Assembly: GCA_044867875.1 (NCBI GenBank)
Contig: JBIOVR010000548.1
Span: forward strand, 1-6,466
Length of the DNA stretch: 6,466 bases
Direction: 5' to 3'
DNA from: VBAS01 sp044867875
Lineage (GTDB): Bacteria > Bacteroidota > Bacteroidia > Chitinophagales > Chitinophagaceae
This document shows positions 1 to 5,287 of the stretch, in pieces. The translations under genes were made by a program, and so were the position numbers. Each line of letters begins with the position of its first letter. Position 1 is the stretch's first letter. The notes beneath the pieces were generated by a model. It was not told where the DNA came from, ran no database searches, and worked only from the letters and a program-made list of their open reading frames with translations.

Positions 1-990
1 GATCTAAATACTTCAGGAAAAACATCTACGCAACAGGCATTTGCGCAATGGCAATACAAGCCATCCAATAACATTACGCTGAATGCTGGTATGCATTATT
101 TCCGCCTCGCTCATAACAATACTTCATCTGTTGAGCCGCGTTTTTCTGCCAAATGGAATATTAATAACAAGAGCAGTGTTGCTGTGGGGTATGGACTCCA
201 CAGCCAAATGCAAACATTGAGTGTATATTTTGCTGAGCAAAAATTATCTGACGGTACTGTTATAATGCCTAACAAGAACCTTGATCTAACAAAATCGCAT
301 CATTATGTTTTTTCTTACAGTTACAGGTTAACTAAAAACTTACTGGCTAAAGCCGAATTATATTATCAGCAATTATTCAATGTGCCTGTCAGTATTTACG
401 ACAGTAGCAGCTTGTCTACACTAAATATTCTGAATGATTACGTAGTGGAGCCAATGGAAAATAGTGGCAAAGGTAAAAACTACGGAGTGGAAATTTCATT
501 GGAGCGTTACCTCAAAGATAATTTCTATCTCACCCTGAGTAATTCTTTCTATCAATCAAAATATACGGCAAAAGATGGGTTGGAAAGAAATACTCGTTTC
601 AATGGTAATTATCTTATTACGTTGATCGCCGGAAAAGATTTTATAAGCGATAGAAAATCAAAAATATTTGGGATTAACCTGAAAACGATCTATGCGGGTG
701 GTCTTCGCACTACACCGATCGACTTTGACGCATCACAACATCAGGGATATACTGTGTTTTTAGAAAAAGATGCTTACAGTTTACAGAATGAAGCCTATTT
801 CAGGACTGATATCGGGATCAGCATGAAATGGAACCGTAAAAACATTACCAGCACTTTATCATTGGATATACAGAATGTCACCAACCGTTTAAATGTGTTT
901 GGTCAATGGTATGATAACGAGAAAAATAAAATCGTTACTAGTTATCAAACAGGAATAATACCAATCCTGAATTATAAAATTGAATTTTAA
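1..990 (+). CDS. TonB-dependent receptor, C-terminal beta-barrel part (5' end outside window)
   Basis: The reading frame is open from base 1 to the TAA at 988-990, giving 329 residues with no start codon of its own; the ATG at 91 is internal. The sequence is a run of alternating polar and hydrophobic strands rich in Tyr, Asn, Ser and Lys, typical of an outer-membrane barrel. Recognisable receptor segments include NYGVEISLERYL (about residues 160-171), an 'FRTDIGISMKWNRK' strand near residue 267, and the near-terminal 'LDIQNVTNRLNVFG', the usual last-strands motif of Bacteroidota TonB-dependent receptors. It ends in a C-terminal Phe (IEF), the signal for barrel insertion by the BAM machinery. 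Such receptors import siderophores, glycans or cofactors using TonB energy, but the plug domain and any N-terminal carboxypeptidase-like domain are missing here, so the substrate cannot be named. A head GIN lipoprotein gene starts 28 bases downstream in the same direction, suggesting co-transcription. The family call is firm and the specificity unknown. Confidence 0.86.
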   Translation, partial: DLNTSGKTSTQQAFAQWQYKPSNNITLNAGMHYFRLAHNNTSSVEPRFSAKWNINNKSSVAVGYGLHSQMQTLSVYFAEQKLSDGTVIMPNKNLDLTKSHHYVFSYSYRLTKNLLAKAELYYQQLFNVPVSIYDSSSLSTLNILNDYVVEPMENSGKGKNYGVEISLERYLKDNFYLTLSNSFYQSKYTAKDGLERNTRFNGNYLITLIAGKDFISDRKSKIFGINLKTIYAGGLRTTPIDFDASQHQGYTVFLEKDAYSLQNEAYFRTDIGISMKWNRKNITSTLSLDIQNVTNRLNVFGQWYDNEKNKIVTSYQTGIIPILNYKIEF

Positions 991-1018
991 AATTTATCAA
1001 AAACAGAAATCAAATAAA

Positions 1019-1735
1019 ATGAAAAAACAATTTTTTATGTTAGCAGCAGCCGCAGCTTTACTTACAACTTCATCCTGCAAAAAAGTAGTGGGAGAGGGAG
1101 ATCTGCAAACTGAAACCCGTAATATCACAGATTTTTCCGGCGTATCAGTAAGTATCGGTGGAAAGATCTATTACAAAATTGACCCGGTTTATAAAGTTGA
1201 AATTATAGCACAACGGAACATACTCGATGTGATACAAGCCACTAAATCAAACGGGCATCTTTTGCTAAAAATAAAGGATGGCGTACGTATAAAATCAAAT
1301 GAAGAAATAACTGTCAATATCAGTGCGCCAACCGCAGATTATCTTCACCTTAGCGGCACAGGGGACTTAGCAGTAATTGGGAACATAAATGCTGTAAACA
1401 TGGATATGGGTATAAGTGGCACAGGAAATATTACAGTACAGTCTGTATTAGTAACCGATAAAATAAATGCCAACATCAGTGGCACGGGTGATATTACTGT
1501 GCAGTCGGGAGCAGCAAAAAATGAAGATCTGCGAATTAGCGGCAGTGGTAAATTATTCATAGATGGCGTTGTTGCTGAAAAAGCAACGACCACCATCAGT
1601 GGTTCTGGTGATATGCAGGTTAACTTATCACAGGCACTTGATGCAACTATTAGCGGAAGCGGTTCTGTTTATTATCGTGGTCATCCACTGATCAGCACAA
1701 GTATTTCGGGTTCCGGGAAAGTGAAACCGTTATAA
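1019..1735 (+). CDS. head GIN domain-containing (DUF2807) lipoprotein
   Basis: This 238-residue protein begins MKKQFFMLAAAAALLTTSSC: a lipoprotein signal peptide with a positive n-region, an Ala/Leu core and a predicted lipidated Cys at residue 20. The rest matches the head GIN/DUF2807 family, a beta-rich fold annotated in databases as a putative autotransporter adhesin; its biochemical role is not established. After an 'FSGVSVSIGG' opening strand near residues 38-47, the C-terminal half carries seven copies of (I/L)SG(T/S)G starting at residues 111, 132, 153, 173, 193, 211 and 229. This spacing of 21, 21, 20, 20, 18 and 18 fits one turn per coil of a beta-solenoid. I chose the ATG at 1019 because it gives a clean signal peptide and an A-rich leader. 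An in-frame TTG at 980 would overlap the receptor gene and add 13 polar residues in front of the signal. It probably shares an operon with the receptor and ends at a good hairpin terminator. The residues after Cys are Lys-Lys, not an acidic surface-export signal, so a periplasm-facing location is as likely as the cell surface. Confidence 0.85.
   Translation: MKKQFFMLAAAAALLTTSSCKKVVGEGDLQTETRNITDFSGVSVSIGGKIYYKIDPVYKVEIIAQRNILDVIQATKSNGHLLLKIKDGVRIKSNEEITVNISAPTADYLHLSGTGDLAVIGNINAVNMDMGISGTGNITVQSVLVTDKINANISGTGDITVQSGAAKNEDLRISGSGKLFIDGVVAEKATTTISGSGDMQVNLSQALDATISGSGSVYYRGHPLISTSISGSGKVKPL
1349..1720 (+). repeat. seven (I/L)SG(T/S)G coil repeats within the GIN lipoprotein
   Basis: Codons for LSGTGD, ISGTGN, ISGTGD, ISGSGK, ISGSGD, ISGSGS and ISGSGK start at 1349, 1412, 1475, 1535, 1595, 1649 and 1703. 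The distances are 63, 63, 60, 60, 54 and 54 bases. The repeat is at protein level: the DNA of the copies differs at synonymous sites (for example agcggcacaggg versus agtggttctggt), so this is an old structural repeat and not a recent tandem duplication. The Gly-rich turns would stack on one edge of a beta-solenoid. Confidence 0.8.
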
Positions 1736-1769
1736 TTAAAATGATGGATCCAATCTCAGCAATTAATAA

Positions 1770-1807
1770 AATAAGGCTGCCAGTTAAAGGCGGCCTTTAT
1801 TTTTAAA
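1770..1807. terminator. bidirectional intrinsic terminator between convergent genes
   Basis: GGCTGCC (1775-1781) pairs with GGCGGCC (1789-1795) through six Watson-Crick pairs and one central G-U in the + RNA, around a 7-base loop (AGTTAAA). The stem is extended outward by A/T pairs, and TTTATTTTT follows it on the + strand. On the - strand the stem is followed by TTATTTTATT, with a G·T position becoming an A·C mismatch, so termination may be weaker in that direction. It sits 35-40 bases after the stop of the GIN gene and directly abuts the stop of the LLM oxidoreductase gene on the other strand. Confidence 0.75.
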
Positions 1808-2849
1808 TACTGTTTTCACTTTTCTTTAGTGCCTCTCTCACTTTCGGAGCGACCTTAGTTCCATAGATCTCTATTGATCTCATCATTAATTTATGTGAAG
1901 GTCCGCCTACATCCATATGCGCTGAAAAACGGGTGAGGCCAAACAGTTCATGCATATGCAAGATTTTATCAATGGATTCATTAGCATCACCGATTATTAA
2001 ATGTCCACTGCTGCTTCTGCCTGTTACATATTGTTGTTGCTGGTAAGGAGGCCAGCCGCGACTGCGACCCACTCGATCCATCTGTGCAGAATAGATCGGG
2101 TAGTACTCATCAGCAATTTGTTTACTGCCATCACCAAAAAATGCATGCATGTGAACACCAACCTGTAATTTTTTCATATCATGACCATAATGATCATACA
2201 CTTTCTTGTAGTATTCAAATAATGGCTTGAATTGTTTTGGATCGCCTCCAATGATCGCAAAGATCACAGGCAATCCATGTTTGCCTGCACGCAATACTGA
2301 TTCAGGTGTTCCTCCAACGGCGATCCATATATTAAGATGATCATTAACTGCCCGAGGTAATACTTGCTGTTTGTTTAGTGCAGGTCTGAACTGACCTTTC
2401 CATGTAATCGGGTTTTCTTTATTTATTTTCAGTAGCAACTCCAGCTTTTCTTCAAACAGGGTATCATAATCATCAAGGCTGTAACCAAACAAAGGAAATG
2501 ATTCAATGAAACTTCCACGGCCAGCCATCAATTCAGCCCTGCCATCCGAGATCAGGTCAATTGTAGCAAAGCTTTGATAAAGTTTTACCGGATCTGATGA
2601 ACTTAATACTGAAACTGCGCTTCCCAGCTTGATATTTTTAGTAATCGTAGCTGCTGCAGCAATAATTATTTCTGGTGTTGATACGGCATAGTCGGGACGA
2701 TGATGTTCACCGATGCCATAAAAATCAATACCCACTTCATCCATCAGTTTTATTTCTTCGATCAGTTCCTTAAGTCGTTGTCCTGCTGGTTGAGTTTCTC
2801 CATTCTTATTTATATGCAGATCGCCAAACATGCCAATACCTAATTCCAT
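1803..2849 (-). CDS. LLM class flavin-dependent oxidoreductase (luciferase-like monooxygenase)
   Basis: The 348-residue product has the normal length for a bacterial luciferase-like TIM-barrel enzyme, a family that uses reduced FMN (or F420) and O2 to oxidise small organic substrates in the cytoplasm. Diagnostic segments in order are: the N-terminal strand MELGIGMFGD (1-10); GIGEHHRPDYAVSTPE (45-60), where family members hold active-site His residues; LGSAVSVLSSSDP (75-87), the barrel strand with the usual non-prolyl cis peptide region; GRAELMAGRGSFIESFPLFG (103-122), the flavin-phosphate region; and WIAVGGTPESV (175-185). The GRGSFIESFPLFGY and C-terminal HELFGLTRFSAH features resemble the Atu2307/SP_0267-like LLM subgroup, recalled from memory and not searched. 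There is no signal peptide. It is monocistronic, convergent with the GIN gene and divergent from the serine hydrolase. The substrate cannot be read from the sequence. The ATG at 2847-2849 is preceded by an AT-rich leader without a Shine-Dalgarno motif. Confidence 0.9.
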   Translation of the reverse strand: MELGIGMFGDLHINKNGETQPAGQRLKELIEEIKLMDEVGIDFYGIGEHHRPDYAVSTPEIIIAAAATITKNIKLGSAVSVLSSSDPVKLYQSFATIDLISDGRAELMAGRGSFIESFPLFGYSLDDYDTLFEEKLELLLKINKENPITWKGQFRPALNKQQVLPRAVNDHLNIWIAVGGTPESVLRAGKHGLPVIFAIIGGDPKQFKPLFEYYKKVYDHYGHDMKKLQVGVHMHAFFGDGSKQIADEYYPIYSAQMDRVGRSRGWPPYQQQQYVTGRSSSGHLIIGDANESIDKILHMHELFGLTRFSAHMDVGGPSHKLMMRSIEIYGTKVAPKVREALKKSENSI

Positions 2850-2865
2850 ACTATAGATTTATAAG

Positions 2866-2873
2866 CGAAGTTA
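2866..2873 (-). promoter_or_regulatory. possible -7 element for the LLM oxidoreductase gene
   Basis: Read on the - strand, TAACTTCG matches the Bacteroidota -7 consensus TAnnTTTG at all fixed positions but one. It lies 16 bases upstream of the start codon, implying a very short leader. I could not find a TTG or TTTG at the expected -33 distance, so this is a weak call. Confidence 0.25.
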
Positions 2874-2875
2874 AG

Positions 2876-2907
2876 TTGAAGCATTTTTTTATTTTGCCTT
2901 ATCTTTC
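2876..2907 (+). promoter_or_regulatory. predicted Bacteroidota-type promoter of the serine hydrolase gene
   Basis: TTG at 2876-2878 is followed after 21 bases by TATCTTTC (2900-2907), which matches TAnnTTTG except for the last base. The 17-23 base spacer range known for Flavobacterium and Bacteroides sigma-ABfr promoters is satisfied. Transcription would begin near 2913-2916, leaving a leader of roughly 15 bases before the ATG at 2929. The whole 79-base gap (2850-2928) is divergent between the LLM oxidoreductase and this gene, so it must hold promoters for both. Confidence 0.45.
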
Positions 2908-2928
2908 TAACTAAATCGAAAACTTGTT

Positions 2929-4206
2929 ATGATAAAGATCGCCAACCCCCGCACTTTTCTTGTTGCAGTTTTTATCCTGTTTATATCCTTACTGGGTCAG
3001 TCGCAGATAATACAAACTGGCACAAAGAACAATAATGTTGACTATGAAAGATTAGCGAAAATAGACGGATTGGTAAATGAGTATATCAGTAAAAACTGGT
3101 TGACAGGGGCCGTTTCAATTGTAATAAAAGATAACCAGGTTGTACAATATAAAGGATATGGATATGCGGATGTGGCAACAAAAAAGCCGATGAAGAATGA
3201 CGCCATCTTTCGCATTATGTCTCAAACAAAAGCTATAACAAGTGTAGGCGCCATGATCTTATATGAACAAGGTAAATTTTTGCTTGATCAGCCAATTTCA
3301 GATTTCATTCCTGAATTTAAAAACCCTGTGGTATTGGAAAAATTCAATGAGGCAGATACTACCTACACAACTATTCCTGCAAAAAGCGAGATCACTTTTC
3401 GCCAGCTGCTTACCCATACTTCTGGTCTTGATTATACAGATATCGGTAGTTCGAAGGTTGCAGCTATCTATTCAAAAAATCATATTCCTTCCGGTCTTGG
3501 TTATTTTGACGCAGATCTTTTGGAAAAAATGAAAGCGTTGGGCAAACTACCATTAAGTTTTCAGCCAGGAGAAAAATGGCAATACGGATTAAACAGTGAT
3601 CTCCTTGGATGTTTAATAGAAGTGATCAGCGGAATGAGCCTGGAAGATTTTTTACGAAAAAATATTTTCGAGCCATTAGGAATGAAAGACACGTATTTTA
3701 ATGTGCCTTCTTCTAAAGCCAATCGTTTGGCAACAGTTTATACGGAGGATGCATCAAATCATATCATTCCATGGAGTCATGAGTTTCGCAATATAGATCC
3801 TGATTATCCCATGATGAAGAAACGTTATTTTTCAGGAGGCGCTGGACTTTCATCCACTGCATTTGATTATGCCATATTTATGCAAATGTTATTAAATGGC
3901 GGTAAATATAATGGTCATCAAATATTGGGAAAAAGAACAGTGGAAATAATAACCAGTGGTCAGCTAAAAGAGGGATTGTTTGGTGACGATAATATGGGAT
4001 TGGGATTTGGCATCACTTCAGAAAAATCTGCGGCTAAAGAACCACGAAATGCAGGTTCATTTGCATGGGGCGGATACTATGGCACTACTTACTGGGCCGA
4101 TCCAAAATCAAAACTTGTTTGTCTTTTCATGACACAACAGAATCCTAATAGTCATGGTGATCTTGAAGCGAAGTTTGAAGCAATTGTTTATTCAAGTTTG
4201 AAATAA
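2929..4206 (+). CDS. secreted serine hydrolase, beta-lactamase class C / EstB esterase family
   Basis: This 425-residue protein starts with a signal peptide (hydrophobic stretch about 9-22, likely cleavage around residues 25-26), so it is exported. The catalytic fold is that of class C beta-lactamases, D-Ala-D-Ala carboxypeptidases and EstB-type esterases. MSQTK (97-101) supplies the SxxK nucleophile Ser98 and general base Lys101. LTHTSGL (161-167) is the family hallmark. Tyr219 in WQYGLNSDLLG is the YxN-position tyrosine, followed by IEVISGMSLEDF. SGGAGLSST (302-310) and the WGG (380-382) of FAWGGYYGTTYW stand where penicillin-binding enzymes have KTG. WGG in place of KTG/HTG and a YGLN tyrosine motif fit the esterase/carboxylesterase branch better than a true beta-lactamase, so I would not predict resistance from it. 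It appears monocistronic, with its own promoter upstream. The start is the first ATG and gives a proper signal peptide. The natural substrate is unknown. Confidence 0.9.
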   Translation: MIKIANPRTFLVAVFILFISLLGQSQIIQTGTKNNNVDYERLAKIDGLVNEYISKNWLTGAVSIVIKDNQVVQYKGYGYADVATKKPMKNDAIFRIMSQTKAITSVGAMILYEQGKFLLDQPISDFIPEFKNPVVLEKFNEADTTYTTIPAKSEITFRQLLTHTSGLDYTDIGSSKVAAIYSKNHIPSGLGYFDADLLEKMKALGKLPLSFQPGEKWQYGLNSDLLGCLIEVISGMSLEDFLRKNIFEPLGMKDTYFNVPSSKANRLATVYTEDASNHIIPWSHEFRNIDPDYPMMKKRYFSGGAGLSSTAFDYAIFMQMLLNGGKYNGHQILGKRTVEIITSGQLKEGLFGDDNMGLGFGITSEKSAAKEPRNAGSFAWGGYYGTTYWADPKSKLVCLFMTQQNPNSHGDLEAKFEAIVYSSLK

Positions 4207-4220
4207 AAGGTTTCCTTTTT
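4205..4220. terminator. short A/T hairpin between convergent stop codons (weak terminator candidate)
   Basis: AAAAGG (4205-4210) can pair with CCTTTT (4214-4219) around a 3-base loop, and the sequence is T-rich downstream in both directions. It spans the 12-base gap between the serine hydrolase stop (4204-4206) and the alpha/beta hydrolase stop (4219-4221). With only two G-C pairs and a tight loop it is marginal as an intrinsic terminator, but it is the only candidate for either gene. Confidence 0.3.
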
Positions 4221-5145
4221 AATTCTCTTTCAGAAAAGAAATAATTTTTTGATTGACCAGCGCTGGTTTTTCCAGGTAGGGTAAATGACGGGCATCATCA
4301 ACAGGAAAAAAATCTACAGATACTATTTTTCTGAGTGAATCACTGAATTTAAATGAAACCGTTTCGTCTTCTTTGCCCCATATTAATAAAATTTTTTTCT
4401 GGAGGCCGGCGAGTGTATGGTAATTTGAAATAATAGAATCAGCAGAATAATTATTCCTGGTAGAGATCAATGCATTCCTGAATCCCTTGTATTGCATCTG
4501 AACTTTGTATTTATCCACCCAGCCCGGAAATTCTTCCGGGTATTTAAAATCATCTAATTGTCCTTGCGCCTGTTTTTCATGATCGATCGCCATCTTATAG
4601 TTTGCGACTATCTCTCCAACACCTATTTTACCGAAAGCATAAACAGGATCAACCAAAATTATTTTATCGATCAATTGCGGATAATGCGCAGCAAAATCGG
4701 ATACCACGGCACCACCAAATGAAACTCCTGCTAAGCTTACCGGAGTTTTTAATTTAAGTGAAGTGACCAGGTCGTGTAACTGGGTTCTATATAAAACAGC
4801 ATCATAAATAACATTGGGTCGATCAGAAAAACCTCTGCCAAATTCATCATAGCGTATTACATGAAATCCTGCTTTTACAAGACTATCATATGTTCCATCC
4901 CATATATAATAGGGAACACTAAAACCATGAACGAGTATAATAACTTTGCCGGTGTCAACTCCACCTGATTCATAATGTGTAATGCCGGCAGTTAATTCAA
5001 TAAATTGGCCGCTGGTATTTTTTCTTGCGGATGCATTCATTGTTTTAGTTTCCAGGTTATATATAAAAAACTTAACCCAGAAATAAATTCCAGCAAGTAC
5101 AATTATTCCAAATAACGCAATCAGAATTCGTTTGATGATTTTCAT
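4219..5145 (-). CDS. membrane-anchored alpha/beta fold hydrolase
   Basis: The 308-residue product opens with KIIKR and a hydrophobic segment (about residues 6-28), best read as an uncleaved signal anchor that places the catalytic domain in the periplasm. The domain is a standard alpha/beta hydrolase: oxyanion motif HGF (73-75) after strand VIILV; RYDEFGRGFSDRP (98-110); nucleophile elbow G-V-S142-F-G-G; the likely acid Asp260 in WGKEDETV; and the catalytic His287 in DARHLPYLEKP. All three catalytic residues are present and the length is normal, so the enzyme should be active on an ester, lactone, epoxide or similar bond; the substrate cannot be inferred. The ATG at 5143-5145 is preceded in frame by a TAG about 20 bases upstream, so no longer start is possible. 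An AGGAG sequence on the - strand lies too far upstream (17-19 bases) to act as a normal ribosome site. It converges tightly on the serine hydrolase gene and is transcribed away from the PQQ gene. Confidence 0.88.
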   Translation of the reverse strand: MKIIKRILIALFGIIVLAGIYFWVKFFIYNLETKTMNASARKNTSGQFIELTAGITHYESGGVDTGKVIILVHGFSVPYYIWDGTYDSLVKAGFHVIRYDEFGRGFSDRPNVIYDAVLYRTQLHDLVTSLKLKTPVSLAGVSFGGAVVSDFAAHYPQLIDKIILVDPVYAFGKIGVGEIVANYKMAIDHEKQAQGQLDDFKYPEEFPGWVDKYKVQMQYKGFRNALISTRNNYSADSIISNYHTLAGLQKKILLIWGKEDETVSFKFSDSLRKIVSVDFFPVDDARHLPYLEKPALVNQKIISFLKEN

Positions 5146-5167
5146 GAGTTCAAGATAATGAAACTCC

Positions 5168-5187
5168 TATTGATTTTTTAGTCAATA
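5168..5187. repeat. inverted repeat upstream of the alpha/beta hydrolase gene
   Basis: TATTGA (5168-5173) and TCAATA (5182-5187) form a perfect 6-base inverted repeat with an 8-base T-rich spacer. It lies 23-42 bases upstream of the - strand start codon at 5145, where a promoter or operator would be expected. It is short and AT-rich, so chance is a real alternative. Confidence 0.3.
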
Positions 5188-5258
5188 CTTAGCTCTGCAT
5201 GGTTTTTGCTGGATAAAAAACCCTACCAGGTCACATCGATTACTCCCCCACTTGTAAG

Positions 5259-5274
5259 AGGTTATTAGTAACCT
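5259..5274. repeat. 16-base near-palindrome just upstream of the PQQ enzyme gene (possible operator)
   Basis: AGGTTATTAGTAACCT has perfect 6-base arms (AGGTTA and TAACCT) and differs from exact symmetry only at two of its central four bases. It ends 13 bases before the ATG at 5288 and lies between a TTG (5252-5254) and a weak TA-containing -7-like site (5275-5282), where a bound regulator would block a promoter. As RNA it could alternatively form a small hairpin ahead of the start codon. Confidence 0.35.
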
Positions 5275-5287
5275 TAAACTTCCTGTT

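Larger units (their letters stand above)
5146..5287. promoter_or_regulatory. divergent intergenic region between alpha/beta hydrolase and PQQ enzyme genes
   Basis: This 142-base gap has start codons facing outward at both ends, so it should contain both promoters. I see no clean TAnnTTTG on either strand. The best + strand candidate is TTG at 5252-5254 followed after 20 bases by TAAACTTC (5275-5282), which keeps only two of the last four consensus bases. Two dyads (5168-5187 and 5259-5274) lie within it. No small reading frame or RNA gene is evident. Confidence 0.4.

Noticed and set aside
980..1018. TTG at 980 as start of the GIN lipoprotein
   Set aside because: It would overlap the receptor gene by 11 bases and put 13 polar residues in front of a complete lipoprotein signal peptide; the ATG at 1019 explains the sequence better.
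1345..1596. An 83-residue open frame on the - strand inside the GIN lipoprotein gene
   Set aside because: It is the antisense image of the Ser-Gly-Thr repeats (giving recurring PVPL motifs) and has no independent support; the + strand gene is clearly real.
1349..1720. Tandem DNA repeat or CRISPR-like array
   Set aside because: The units are in-frame protein motifs of 6 residues with variable synonymous codons and unequal spacing, not conserved DNA repeats with spacers.
3263..3532. An 89-residue open frame on the + strand inside the serine hydrolase gene
   Set aside because: It lies wholly within a well-supported gene in another frame and its translation resembles no protein family I know.
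5163..5168. AGGAG on the - strand as a Shine-Dalgarno site for the alpha/beta hydrolase
   Set aside because: It is about 17-19 bases from the ATG, too far, and no start codon in the right frame lies closer; the other genes here also lack such sites.
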